Source of the DNA: Citrobacter tructae
Lineage (GTDB): Bacteria; Pseudomonadota; Gammaproteobacteria; Enterobacterales; Enterobacteriaceae
DNA: 64,000 nt
Reading direction: 5' to 3'
Assembly: GCF_004684345.1 (NCBI RefSeq)
Contig: NZ_CP038469.1
Coordinates: 4,588,001 to 4,652,000, forward strand
Shown one piece after another: positions 6,352 to 15,658 of the stretch (within the stretch, counting starts at the first letter, position 1; the number at the start of each line of letters is the position of its first letter). Below the pieces are notes generated by a model that worked only from the letters and a program-made list of their open reading frames with translations, was not told the origin of the DNA and searched no databases. Both the position numbers and the translations under genes were made by a program.

Positions 6352-8421
6352 TCAGATACTGAGGATGCGGGAGGTGAGCCGGTAGACCCTGGCTTTGCCG
6401 ATCTCCGGCAGGCGAACCTGCGACTGGTATTTCCCGTCGCTGCCGGGCAGCAGGCATTCTGCTTCCAGACATAATCTGGCCGCTCTGGCGGGACTGAATC
6501 CCCGGCACATTTCCCGCCAGCCCTCCGGCAGGATGTGAAACAGTGTGTGCTCTTCACCCGTCAGCGGATCTTTTTCCACCCGGCGAAAGCCCACCATATT
6601 CAGCGGGCGGTCCGGGCCGTCCCACGAGGCAAAACGGCTGTACTGGTGCGCGGTGATGAACCGCTTGATCTGCGCCAGCACGCCTTCATCTTCCTGGTTG
6701 GCAATATGGCCGCGTTCGTTCAGCCAGGCGAGCAGGCAGATCTGCACCGCCTCATACGCCGTACCTTCCTGCCAGCCCGTGATGCCGTGCAGCGTCGCTA
6801 TCTCTCCGGCCGCCGCCAGCAGGGCAAAACGGGCCACGATGCGCTGCACCTGGTTTCCGGCGTTGTCCGGCATCAGGGCGGTCTGGTAGCGGCGAAGTAA
6901 CTCTCTCGCCAGCGTGGTGCTGGCGTCCAGGTCGTGGGTGAGGAAGGCCAGCCAGGCACGAAAGGCGGTGCCGTGGAAGCGGGCGACCCGGTCGCACAGG
7001 GCATCGGCGAACTGCTGGCCGCTGGCAAAGCCGTGTAGCTGCTCAAACGCGCCATGATGCCCGGTGTCGCTGGGGATTTGTACCATGCGCACGTCCATTC
7101 CGGCGTAGAGGCGCTCCCCGGCGCGTTCGGTATGTTCCGCCAGCGACAATTCCCCGGTGGAGAACAGCAGCAGCGTCCAGTGCCTGCGGTTACGCACTTC
7201 GCCATCGGTACGTGCACGCCCCTTGCCCTGGCCGTTCGCCAGCATATAGGCAATCATCCCGGCTTCACGCGGGTCCACTTCGCGCAGTTCATCGAGCGGC
7301 AGCAGGGCATCATTGTGTCGGCTGGCAATTCCCTCCAGCGCATTCCCGGTGGCCCGCCATGAGTGCCAGTAATCCGTCCCGCCACAGACGGAAGCGGCCA
7401 CTTTCATCACTGTGGTTTTACCGTCAGTGGACTCACCGCGCAGATGGAAGCCTCCGCCGCCCGTTCCGGTCAGGCGCAGCAGCGGGGCGGCCAGCGCACA
7501 GCAGACGGCAAAGACCAGCCGTGAATTGCCTGCACAGAGTGCGGCGACCTGCTCCTGCCACTCTGCCAGCGTCCCTGCCTGCGTAAAGCCACCAGTCAGG
7601 TAGTGGCTGCCCTGAAGGATGACATTGTCACCACCGGGACCGATAACTTCATCCGGGAGCACGTACACGCCATTGTGCCAGCCGGTTTTCTCCACGCAGG
7701 TGACCCGGCGTCCGGGGAGTGACCGTGAGATGTATTCGCACAGCAGGCTGCGTAGGGCGGGGCGGGTGGAGATGTAGGTCAGGCCGTTCTCCAGCAGGAT
7801 GCGCCGCAGCTCCTCGCCGTTGCCGCTGAGCATCGCCATCGGCATGGCCCAGCGCCGCAACTGCCCGGTGGTGGTGTGCCATTCCAGCAGGCGTCCATAG
7901 CTGCCGTCATGGCTGTCGCAGGTGATGGCGGTGACGCGCAGAGGGGAACAGATGCGCTGGGGCTGGACGTCGCTTTCTCCGTCGCGGCGTTCGGTGAGCT
8001 TATCAAACCACAGCGCCTCTTCATCGAGGCGGAAGTGCTCCGGCAGGATGTCAGAAGGCCTTTCCTGCCGCAGGCGTGCAAGCTGACCGCTCCAGTCCTC
8101 CAGCAGCTCACCGTCGGGGCTCATCAGCCGGGCCATCTGCACATCCGCATGTGCCAGTTTTACGGCGATTTTCAGCAACTCCTCTTCGTGGATATCGCCG
8201 GTGCGGAGTACCCGGACGTAGAGCGTGTCGGGTCTGATAATGGTCAGATTATCCAGATCGGCCAGTTCATCCGGGCCGAGTACCACCGGGGGAACATCAT
8301 CTTCCCGGTCGGGATCTTTTCGCCAGGCGCGTGAGGTCTCCCATGCCTGGCTTCCGGCCAGGATCACCACTTCGAGCGTGCGGTCAGGAGACTGCTTGTT
8401 GAGGAAGGGGGCGCGTTTCAT
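6352..8421 (-). CDS. DUF927 domain-containing replication-type ATPase (helicase/primase-like)
   Basis: The 689-aa protein has an N-terminal region of about 250 aa without recognised motifs, then a DUF927-type ATPase domain: GWHNGVYVLPDEVIG, GGGGFHLRGESTDGKTTVMK (Walker A from Gly329), LLPLDELREVDPREAG as a Walker B-like acidic strand, and RHWTLLLFSTGELSLAEH. DUF927 proteins are carried by P4-like satellites, islands and plasmids and are thought to act as replicative helicases or primase-helicases. The gene lies 35 bp after the alpA-like gene on the same strand and ends beside the iteron array, which supports a replication or excision role. It is full length and GC-rich. Toprim or zinc-type primase motifs are not obvious. 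Confidence 0.8.
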   Translation of the reverse strand: MKRAPFLNKQSPDRTLEVVILAGSQAWETSRAWRKDPDREDDVPPVVLGPDELADLDNLTIIRPDTLYVRVLRTGDIHEEELLKIAVKLAHADVQMARLMSPDGELLEDWSGQLARLRQERPSDILPEHFRLDEEALWFDKLTERRDGESDVQPQRICSPLRVTAITCDSHDGSYGRLLEWHTTTGQLRRWAMPMAMLSGNGEELRRILLENGLTYISTRPALRSLLCEYISRSLPGRRVTCVEKTGWHNGVYVLPDEVIGPGGDNVILQGSHYLTGGFTQAGTLAEWQEQVAALCAGNSRLVFAVCCALAAPLLRLTGTGGGGFHLRGESTDGKTTVMKVAASVCGGTDYWHSWRATGNALEGIASRHNDALLPLDELREVDPREAGMIAYMLANGQGKGRARTDGEVRNRRHWTLLLFSTGELSLAEHTERAGERLYAGMDVRMVQIPSDTGHHGAFEQLHGFASGQQFADALCDRVARFHGTAFRAWLAFLTHDLDASTTLARELLRRYQTALMPDNAGNQVQRIVARFALLAAAGEIATLHGITGWQEGTAYEAVQICLLAWLNERGHIANQEDEGVLAQIKRFITAHQYSRFASWDGPDRPLNMVGFRRVEKDPLTGEEHTLFHILPEGWREMCRGFSPARAARLCLEAECLLPGSDGKYQSQVRLPEIGKARVYRLTSRILSI

Positions 8422-8456
8422 GATGAGGTATCGGTCGGCTCATCCCTGAGCGTGGA

Positions 8457-8672
8457 TTAACGGATGGCGGTGCGGCGCTGCTGCCACTGGCGGATTTCAG
8501 CGGCATCGAACACCACCAGTCGGGAAGAGAGGTGGACGGGGCGGGGAAAGTCGGAGTCTTTAATCAGGCGGTAAACCGATGATTCGCTCATCGCCAGAAA
8601 CTGGACCACCTGCCGCATACGCACATTGCCGCTTTCGGGAAAAGCATCGTTATTGTCAGCACGGGTTTTCAT
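8457..8672 (-). CDS. AlpA-family transcriptional regulator
   Basis: The 71-aa protein has an AlpA/excisionase-like winged HTH: RQVVQFLAMSESSVYRLIKD is the helix-turn-helix and DFPRPVHLSSRLVVFDAAEIRQW is the wing and following helix. AlpA of CP4-57 activates intA and excision of its element, so this protein probably controls the integrase or the DUF927 gene. It is the first gene of a minus-strand pair with the DUF927 gene. Confidence 0.85.
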   Translation of the reverse strand: MKTRADNNDAFPESGNVRMRQVVQFLAMSESSVYRLIKDSDFPRPVHLSSRLVVFDAAEIRQWQQRRTAIR

Positions 8673-9200
8673 GATTGCACCTCACGGGAACAGAGTGTCG
8701 GAGCGGTTATAGCGCGGAACGGGAAGGGGAGGTATAGGTCCGGGTGAAAAAGTAAAGTCCGGATAGAAAATAATGAGTCCGAAAAATGATTGTTTATTGC
8801 CAGTAATAATGACAATAAATTAACTAGTTGAAAATTAATGGGTTATTTAACATCGCCTATGTTTGAATGAAATCTGCGCAGGTAAGCGGGTGGTAATGCA
8901 CTACTACGAACGTTTCATATCAACGGGCGCTAGTCTACAGTTCGTTATAAGCGTTTAAAATAATACCGTTAGCGATAATTCATTCACTGCGTCCAAATGA
9001 TGTAGAATTCTCATTAACCTACAGTTGTAGGTTGTGTTCCTGCATAATACTCCGATGTGTATAAATTGTTTTACAAATTAATTTTGTCTATAGTTTAATA
9101 AGAAAGATAGGCAGTGTTATGTATATAATTTAACTTGCAAAAAACACAAGTTATAACTATTACACAACCATGCCTATACTTATTGTTGATAGATAAGAGG
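8673..9200. promoter_or_regulatory. 528-bp AT-rich intergenic region with repeats and palindromes
   Basis: No gene is supported here. Close to the alpA-like start, GTCCG is repeated three times at about one-and-a-half to two helical turns (8737, 8757, 8777), each followed by an A-rich run, possibly operator half-sites. An 8-bp-arm palindrome AACCTACA-GT-TGTAGGTT lies at 9016-9033. A TAACTTG/CAAGTTA inverted repeat (9131-9153) sits about 50 bp past the helicase stop codon and may end that transcript, although it has no T-run. Confidence 0.4.
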
Positions 9201-11318
9201 TTACACAGTTATGTTATCCGAATCTGATAACCAGAGGTTGCTCTGACCAAATATTGATTCTATGCCTTCTTTTATTTCTGAGATATCATCTAAATATAAT
9301 ATTCTTAAGTTTTTTATTGCTCGTGAACAAGCCACGTAGAGCAAATTTTTAGTATTATTATGTTTTTCTTTGAAAATATCATCAGTTAGCAAATGATCGC
9401 GATATTCTTTATTTTCTTGAAGAAATTTGAAATAGTTTTTAAATTTAAGCTTATCTTTATTTCCAAAGCTATGTTCTAAAATAATAGCAACATTATTGTA
9501 TTCTTCACCTTTGGTACCATGGTAGGTGTGGTAGATAATATCACCAATCTCTGTGCCATCTATAAAATTAATCCAATTCATTAGAGATTTTATTGGTAAG
9601 GATAAAATACTCTGTATTTTACCTTTAGCTACAGTTTCATCTTCAGACATATCATTCATGAGTAAATTTATGCTGTTTATAATTGCAGACTTAAATAAAT
9701 GGGGTGACAAGGTTTTTTCTTTGTCAGAGTTAATGCGGTTTATTAGTATTTTTTCTAGAGAACTTTTTTCTTCACTATATTCAAGACGGTCTGTTATTAG
9801 TTCAATCCAGTCATTAAGTGATACAATTTCTTTATTTTGCAGTTCACGTAAAATTGAATTTGCAGAAGAAAAACTTAGTCCCTCACCATAAGCTCCAAAA
9901 ATACAGTGATAAGAAACATTATTTTGAAGAATGTCTTGATATAACTTTGTTAGGTTATAGATAATCAATATGGTTGGGTGGAGTTTTTCTAATTGCTTGG
10001 ATAACACTTGAGTATTTAGGTTTTCATGATAGATCGTTGAGTTTTGATATGCTTGGTAAACATTGTCGAAATCATTGAACTGCGCCATGAGCCTATTAGT
10101 TAACACTAGGCAGTGGATCTTGCAATCGTCATTATCCCTACCTTTACTGGTTTGGTCTAAATAAGATTTATAATGTGAGAGAAACTCTTTTGCTATTTCC
10201 ATTTTTCCCTTGGATTGATGATGAGAAAAAATAACGGAACCTTTATTACTCTCTGACGAAATGGGTATTTGAACTATTTTATCTGCGCGAATTTTGTTTG
10301 CAACATCAATTATTTGTTGATGTGAGCGGCGGTTAAATATTTTATCTATTTCATAAAGTCCGCTATGAAGTTTTGTGATATTTTCTCCTACTCCATCATC
10401 ATAAATACATTGGGCCGTGTCGCCAAAGTAACCTACCATCCATTTCTTATTATTTTGATTTGAAAAATCATAAAGAGTTTTAAAAAAACCAACAACATGA
10501 CTATTTGTATCTTGATATTCATCAATGAAAAAATAAGGGTAACTGTCAATAATAATACGACATAGCATTGGATAAGTTTTGACTAGTTTTAACCCATACT
10601 CAAGTAGAGTATCATGACTGAACTTCATATAATGAAGTCTATCGATATTGACCTTACTGTCATAATAAACACGATTTTCTTTATTAGATTCAATCCTGGC
10701 AAGACACTCTTCAAGTCTTTGGATTTTATAAAACATACTGACAACGAATTTAAAGTTAGAAACATTTTTTAAAAAACTATCTAGATGAGAAGGTTTCTCA
10801 ATTGTTGAATCCCCATAAGCTTTTTTAAAAGATGCAGCGCTATGATCTTTATAACGATAAAAAATATCTTTAGTCTGAAAAATATACTGAATGAATGTTT
10901 GCTTTTCGGGTTCATCAAGGTTGATAAAAAATTTCGCTTTTTCAGAATGATTAAGTTCTTTTTTATTTTCATCTATCACATTGATTATCTTTTCCTTATG
11001 ACATATCAAAAGCTGTGGTTGGGCTCTTTTGATTATATCCCACAACATTTCGTGAATAGTTGAAACGTGAACTACTTCTGAATTTCCTAACCGTTTCTTT
11101 ATTTCATTTACCGCAACATTGGTATAGGTAATGCAGGCTATTTTTTGGGGGCTTCTAGTAGCTATGATTTTATTTATAGTGACATATTTAAGAGTTTCTA
11201 TCAGCGCATAGGTTTTACCAGCACCAGCACCAGCATTGAAACGAAAACTGTTGAAATTATCAACATGATTGATGACGCTTTTTTGCACCTCTAGTTCTTT
11301 AATTTCATTTGTTAGCAT
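9201..11318 (-). CDS. UvrD/Rep-like superfamily 1 helicase, GajB-type component of a Gabija-like defence system
   Basis: The 705-aa protein shows SF1 helicase motifs in order: FNAGAGAGKTYALI (Walker A, Gly30-Thr36), ITYTNVAVNEIKKRL (motif Ia), YFFIDEYQDT (motif II, Asp266-Glu267), YFGDTAQCIYDD (motif III), YHTYHGTKGEEYNNVAIIL (motif V) and LLYVACSRAIKNLRILYL (motif VI). The start ATG overlaps the upstream OLD-type gene by 14 bp and is preceded by GGAG at good spacing. A UvrD-like helicase coupled to an OLD-family ATPase/TOPRIM nuclease is the layout of Gabija (GajAB). In Gabija, GajA is a nucleotide-sensing DNA endonuclease and GajB helps trigger it. The protein is longer than the roughly 500-aa GajB I remember, so it may be a divergent subtype. 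The gene is strongly AT-rich. Confidence 0.78.
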   Translation of the reverse strand: MLTNEIKELEVQKSVINHVDNFNSFRFNAGAGAGKTYALIETLKYVTINKIIATRSPQKIACITYTNVAVNEIKKRLGNSEVVHVSTIHEMLWDIIKRAQPQLLICHKEKIINVIDENKKELNHSEKAKFFINLDEPEKQTFIQYIFQTKDIFYRYKDHSAASFKKAYGDSTIEKPSHLDSFLKNVSNFKFVVSMFYKIQRLEECLARIESNKENRVYYDSKVNIDRLHYMKFSHDTLLEYGLKLVKTYPMLCRIIIDSYPYFFIDEYQDTNSHVVGFFKTLYDFSNQNNKKWMVGYFGDTAQCIYDDGVGENITKLHSGLYEIDKIFNRRSHQQIIDVANKIRADKIVQIPISSESNKGSVIFSHHQSKGKMEIAKEFLSHYKSYLDQTSKGRDNDDCKIHCLVLTNRLMAQFNDFDNVYQAYQNSTIYHENLNTQVLSKQLEKLHPTILIIYNLTKLYQDILQNNVSYHCIFGAYGEGLSFSSANSILRELQNKEIVSLNDWIELITDRLEYSEEKSSLEKILINRINSDKEKTLSPHLFKSAIINSINLLMNDMSEDETVAKGKIQSILSLPIKSLMNWINFIDGTEIGDIIYHTYHGTKGEEYNNVAIILEHSFGNKDKLKFKNYFKFLQENKEYRDHLLTDDIFKEKHNNTKNLLYVACSRAIKNLRILYLDDISEIKEGIESIFGQSNLWLSDSDNITV

Positions 11319-13653
11319 CAGCTATCTCCGCCGTAATTTCAATTTTCGGGATTACAACATCTTGGTTAACGGCTATACCGTATTCATTTGCCGGAGTTGC
11401 ACTATCTCTTTGTATTTTAAATGCAAGCCATTTTAATCCATCCTCAAGATAATTTGGTAATTTTGGTAAGTATTCAGTGTCTTCCGCTGAGAGGAAATTA
11501 AATAACAATTTGTTAGAAAAATCACTTTTACTATCAGAAAGTTTTTTCTGTAATTTATAAGAGTGAGAGATTAAATTTTTATTGGATTTTTTACCACTAC
11601 TATTCAATATTTCTTGATAAATTCCAGGTTTACATTCATTTAGTGCTTCATTAAGTGCATCGTTGTTATAATTTGTCAAAATTAAAGCCTCTTCGAAGCT
11701 AGTTGCGTACTGGCCTTCAATTGGATCTTTTTGAAATACAACATAAAGGTTTTCGTCACTAAAGAATTCTATATTATCTAATTGGCCTGCTTCTTCTTCA
11801 GATTTATCTTTGAGTTTTATGTTCAATTCTTTAAGTGTCGCATTAGTCGTAGTTCGACCACTGAGACTTGTGATTTGATAAAAAGTTGGTGCAGTACCCG
11901 GACGGAAAGGTATATCTCCATTTTTTGCCTGTTGACCACATCTTAGACACGTTTCATTTTCTTTATGTGCTTTGCATTTTTCACATTTTTCACGCTTGAT
12001 ATCTATGTCGGTCACAATTAGACTAGGGACACAAAGTTGTTTTGCTAATGGAAAGTATAATTTGCCGTGAGCGCCATTGATATTGAATACTGATATATAG
12101 TAGTTACTAAGAATTGGATGCTTTTCCAAATAATAATGTAACAAAGTCTCCTCAGTAATACCTTCAACAAAGATAATTGCGTCTGAAAAAAACAACTCTG
12201 ACACTTTGTATTTTATATGTTTTTTTATAAATTTGAGTTTTTCATTAGCATCATTATCTTCACTAGAGACTACGCATTCATCAGTCAGGTTAATGGCTTT
12301 TGTGCATTTTTTTATTGAAGTTAAGTAATTAAGATTGTTGAATGTATTGCTACTATGGATTTTGCTATTAACGATGTGAGAAGAGTGGGTTGTAATAGCT
12401 ATCTGGCATTGAAGAGTTTTTTTTATAACCGAAGAATTGTTTGCTATCTCCAAAGCTTTTTTTACTGCATTATCAATACGTTTAATAAAGAACTCTTGCA
12501 TGTGAGGGTGCATGAATGCTTCAGGCTCTTCAATAAATAGTAGATTAACTTTACTAAAATGACTTTTGTCTTCATAGCTATCTACAAAATGAATTATTTC
12601 ACCGATTATATTTAATAGGTTTATATATCCTAAGCCAAACTGATCTTCGGGGATATAATCTTCACCATCTATAAAATTATATTTTATCAGTCCTTTCATT
12701 ATCGCATCATAACTAACATTTCCCGATAGATTTAAATCTACTTTATTTGAGTGCTCTATCTCACATAGAACCTGCGATATATCAGTGCTTTTTGCACCTA
12801 CACTTAAAGATATTTGCTGGTTAATCAGATGAATACTGGATTCCAAACCTGTGCGAGATTTAGTGTCATTAGTGAATTGAAATGAAACTATCTTATTGAA
12901 AACATCGCTAAGAACTCCTTCTTTAAGATGACGATTGGCTTTTATTTCTTTGATGTTAATTAATTTTTTAAGTGAGAATTTTTCTGCAGGTTCACCTAAT
13001 ATATCGATAAAATTAGTTTGATAAAGATTTCCCTCCTTTTTAAAACAGTTAGTGTCTTTTGAAAGCATTAAGTAAAACATTTCAAACTGCTGTTTATGAT
13101 CTAGTGTATTCCCTTCTGAATTTTTTAAATTAAAGATCCTCTTAACTTCCTCTTTAAAAGCAGTTTCTTCAGAATAAACAATTTTGACTACAATGCGTAT
13201 ACTCACGGAAGTTCCACTCTCACCCTCACTAATTGATATAAAAGGTGATAGGTTCGTCATTAAATCATTATCGTTGAAATCTACTTTAATTGCTAATGTA
13301 AACTCTAATGTCGGTGTTTCTAATTGTTCGAACTTTGTATCTTGATCAATATTATAAGATCGTTTGTAAAGACTAAATAACTCATTTAAGTATGATAAGT
13401 TAAAGTCAGATGCTAAGGGTTGTTCGTTTCCGCATAGCATTTTAAGTGCATTGATGACAGTTGTTTTACCTGCGTTATTCTTACCAATTATTAAGGTTGT
13501 CGATGGTGCAATCACTGATTTTGATTGCTCACCTTCTATTGTCATATCTATAACTTCTGGTTTAACGAAGCATACTTTATTATCCGTAGAGCGAAACTTT
13601 CTATAATTCTTGATGGTTAAAAATTCTAAATGCACGGGATTACCCTCATCCAT
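11305..13653 (-). CDS. OLD-family ATPase/TOPRIM nuclease, GajA-type component of a Gabija-like defence system
   Basis: The 782-aa protein starts with an SMC/RecF-like ATPase: LEFLTIKNYRKFRS, Walker A GKNNAGKTT (57-65), and Walker B/D-loop LLFIEEPEAFMHPHM (Glu375). A C-terminal TOPRIM domain follows: IIFVEGITEETLL (Glu497) and IVTDIDIKRE (Asp549, Asp551), the metal-binding residues of a nuclease. Immediately after the DxD comes a CxxC-x8-CxxC zinc knuckle (Cys557, 560, 569, 572), which I do not recall in reference GajA. About 200 further residues follow. It is coupled to the helicase gene by a 14-bp overlap. ATG 13653 has no Shine-Dalgarno; GTG 13635, with GAGGG six bases before it, gives a more typical N-terminus and may be the true start. 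Confidence 0.8.
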   Translation of the reverse strand: MDEGNPVHLEFLTIKNYRKFRSTDNKVCFVKPEVIDMTIEGEQSKSVIAPSTTLIIGKNNAGKTTVINALKMLCGNEQPLASDFNLSYLNELFSLYKRSYNIDQDTKFEQLETPTLEFTLAIKVDFNDNDLMTNLSPFISISEGESGTSVSIRIVVKIVYSEETAFKEEVKRIFNLKNSEGNTLDHKQQFEMFYLMLSKDTNCFKKEGNLYQTNFIDILGEPAEKFSLKKLINIKEIKANRHLKEGVLSDVFNKIVSFQFTNDTKSRTGLESSIHLINQQISLSVGAKSTDISQVLCEIEHSNKVDLNLSGNVSYDAIMKGLIKYNFIDGEDYIPEDQFGLGYINLLNIIGEIIHFVDSYEDKSHFSKVNLLFIEEPEAFMHPHMQEFFIKRIDNAVKKALEIANNSSVIKKTLQCQIAITTHSSHIVNSKIHSSNTFNNLNYLTSIKKCTKAINLTDECVVSSEDNDANEKLKFIKKHIKYKVSELFFSDAIIFVEGITEETLLHYYLEKHPILSNYYISVFNINGAHGKLYFPLAKQLCVPSLIVTDIDIKREKCEKCKAHKENETCLRCGQQAKNGDIPFRPGTAPTFYQITSLSGRTTTNATLKELNIKLKDKSEEEAGQLDNIEFFSDENLYVVFQKDPIEGQYATSFEEALILTNYNNDALNEALNECKPGIYQEILNSSGKKSNKNLISHSYKLQKKLSDSKSDFSNKLLFNFLSAEDTEYLPKLPNYLEDGLKWLAFKIQRDSATPANEYGIAVNQDVVIPKIEITAEIADANK

Positions 13654-13767
13654 AATATTTTAATCAGTTTGCCTAGGCAATTTACTATAACATATTACGA
13701 CGTGTGTGATTTGTTCAATGCTTCGTTTATTTTTATAAGGTGATTTGATTTTGTACTCTTCTGGGAG
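13654..13767 (-). promoter_or_regulatory. Probable promoter of the nuclease/helicase pair with overlapping palindrome
   Basis: On the minus strand TATAGT (complement of 13684-13689) is a good -10 element. Three bases downstream is a perfect 12-bp palindrome, TTGCCTAGGCAA (13669-13680), where a repressor would block initiation. A matching -35 is not clear. The start codon follows after about 15 bp. Confidence 0.4.
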
Positions 13768-14409
13768 CTACTCTTTATCCCGCCCCATCTTCAATACCTC
13801 ATAAAACGTCCCTCTCCCAAGCCCATCCGACGGTAATTCCCGCTCTTGAACCAATACCTTCAGCTTCCGAAGTATCCGATCCGAAGCCGGTTTATCAGAC
13901 GTCCCATAACGCCCGTCAGTCTCCTCAACCAGAAGCTGAACCAGCAGCCAGCAGAGTCGGGCAGTATTCTCCCGCGCCTTATCGCGCTTATGCATTCCAC
14001 GCAGGGAAGGTTGTGCTGAAGCAGTGAGGTCCGGTAGCGCTTCATCACCGAGCGTTTTCAGCCACTTGCGTCCACGGCTGTTACGCGACAGTTTCATCAC
14101 CGCCTTCAGGCTGCGAGCCTTAATTTCTGGCGGCGTGAGTTCGTCATCAATAAGCCGCCAGGCCAGCGCGAACATTTCATCGGCATAGAACATGCGTTTA
14201 TTCGCCGGGGCACTGACCATGCCAGTGGCTTTGATGGTGCGGCTGATGGCGTCGTGCAGGATACGATAATTCTCTTGATGTTCTTCCGGCAGGGCGTTTG
14301 CTGGTTGGGAAGCATCGAGGCCGAGAAGCAGAAGCGCGAGATGCCGCGCTTCCAGCAGCGGCATATCACATTCTCGTTCAAAAAGATTCTGACGAATGGG
14401 ACTGGTCAC
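13768..14409 (-). CDS. Hypothetical protein translationally coupled to the integrase
   Basis: The frame is open back to 14478, but the likely start is GTG 14409, one base after the integrase stop codon and preceded by AAGGAG at ideal spacing. This gives 213 aa beginning MTSPIRQNLFE. The protein is helical and basic, with RSLKAVMKLSRNSRGRKWLK and a C-terminal segment RILRKLKVLVQERELPSDGLGRGTFYEVLK. I recognise no domain. Its place directly behind int suggests a role in recombination, excision or element control, but nothing in the sequence proves that. Composition matches the integrase, not the AT-rich defence genes. Confidence 0.7.
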   Translation of the reverse strand: MTSPIRQNLFERECDMPLLEARHLALLLLGLDASQPANALPEEHQENYRILHDAISRTIKATGMVSAPANKRMFYADEMFALAWRLIDDELTPPEIKARSLKAVMKLSRNSRGRKWLKTLGDEALPDLTASAQPSLRGMHKRDKARENTARLCWLLVQLLVEETDGRYGTSDKPASDRILRKLKVLVQERELPSDGLGRGTFYEVLKMGRDKE

Positions 14410-14410
14410 A

Positions 14411-15658
14411 TTATTCTCCTTCCACGATTTGCAGCGGTTCTTCTGCACCGAGCAGCGCCTGCCGTCTGGCAGCATCAACGTAGTTTCCCCACCACTGCAT
14501 CAGCGGTCGCCTTTGTTCCAGGTAGTCGCTGCGGTTGTAGGCCGCTTCGATCTCGTCTTCTTTCTGGTGTGCCAGCGCAGACTCCAGAACTTCACGGGGA
14601 AAATGACCTGCTCCCGCCGTTCTGGCGATGCTGCGCATGCCGTGGGCGACCAGCTCACCGCCGAACCCCATACGGATAAGCGCGGCGTTCGCGGTCTGCT
14701 GGTGCATATGCTCCAGCGGTTTGCGAATGCTGGGGAAGACCCACGGGCGATGGCGGCTGACGGGCTCCATTATCTGAAGAACGCGCAGCGCCTGTTTGCT
14801 GAGCGGCACCGTGTGTGAACGGTTCATCTTCATAAAGGTCTCGGGGATGCGCCATTCCGCTTTTTTCATATCGATGTCGCACCAGCGGGCGCTAACGGCT
14901 TCGCCGGGGCGAACCCAGGTCAGTAGCTCCCATTCGATCAGGCAGCGGGTTTCCTTGCGGATTGAGGCGTTCTGTAGTGCCAGCATTAGCCTGCCCAGTT
15001 CGCTGGGGTGAAGGGCGGGCATGTTCTGCTTTTTCGGTTTCTTAAAGCGGGCAACCAGGTTGTCAGCCGGATTGAACTCGATGAGCTCTTCGGAGATGGC
15101 AAAGCGGAAGATTTCATTGAGCCGTGAGATGACCCGCCGCAACGTTTCGAGGATGCCTTGTTCTTCCAGTGGTGTGAGGTGTTCCTTGAGCATTTTGGGG
15201 CGGATCTCAGTGACGGGCGTGTTACCCAGAGAAGGGAAGACGTGCATCTCCAGCGAGCGCCAGACATCTTTGGCGTGGTCTTCGCTAAGATCGCTGGTCC
15301 GTTTTTTCTCTTTGAGCCACTGTTCCGCAACTTTTTCCAGCGTGCATTCATTCTGGATGCGTTTTTCTTCGGCTATTCCTGCTAAGTGTTGACGGGGATC
15401 GATGCCCTGCCAGAGCAGTCGTCTGTACTTCGTGCGAGTTTCGCGAGCCATGGCCAGTGTAACGACCGGGTAAGGGCCAAGGCTGGTTTTGGTGCGCTTT
15501 TTGGTGACGGGATGATAATACTCGAAATGCCAGGCCTTCCTCCCTGAAGTCTTAACCAGCAAGTACAGGCCTTCACCGTCCCGTAGCTCATAGTCCGTGC
15601 TACGGGGCTTCGCGCCAGCGATCCCCACATTTGTTAAGGGTTTCAGTTGCTTAGGCAT
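14411..15658 (-). CDS. P4/CP4-57-family tyrosine recombinase (integrase)
   Basis: The 415-aa protein matches the P4-type integrase family that targets tRNA and tmRNA 3' ends. It has the N-terminal DUF4102-like arm-binding domain (MPKQLKPLTNVGIAGAKP, then DGEGLYLLV), a core-binding SAM-like domain, and a catalytic domain with Arg250 in LTWVRPGEA, His339-Gly-Met-Arg342 (HGMRSIARTAG) and the nucleophile region AYNRSDYLEQRR (Tyr374 or Tyr379). It catalyses site-specific integration and excision between ssrA and the element. The gene starts 167 bp from the ssrA end with an inverted repeat in front. All catalytic positions look intact, so the element may still be mobile. Confidence 0.92.
   Translation of the reverse strand: MPKQLKPLTNVGIAGAKPRSTDYELRDGEGLYLLVKTSGRKAWHFEYYHPVTKKRTKTSLGPYPVVTLAMARETRTKYRRLLWQGIDPRQHLAGIAEEKRIQNECTLEKVAEQWLKEKKRTSDLSEDHAKDVWRSLEMHVFPSLGNTPVTEIRPKMLKEHLTPLEEQGILETLRRVISRLNEIFRFAISEELIEFNPADNLVARFKKPKKQNMPALHPSELGRLMLALQNASIRKETRCLIEWELLTWVRPGEAVSARWCDIDMKKAEWRIPETFMKMNRSHTVPLSKQALRVLQIMEPVSRHRPWVFPSIRKPLEHMHQQTANAALIRMGFGGELVAHGMRSIARTAGAGHFPREVLESALAHQKEDEIEAAYNRSDYLEQRRPLMQWWGNYVDAARRQALLGAEEPLQIVEGE

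Noticed and set aside
6051..6557. Minus-strand frame of 168 codons across the iteron array and the end of the DUF927 gene
   Set aside because: It overlaps the certain DUF927 gene in another frame and reads through the repeats; no start site or family match.
14410..14478. Longer start (ATG 14478) for the gene behind int
   Set aside because: It would lie deep inside int and has no ribosome-binding site there; GTG 14409 directly after the int stop has an excellent one.
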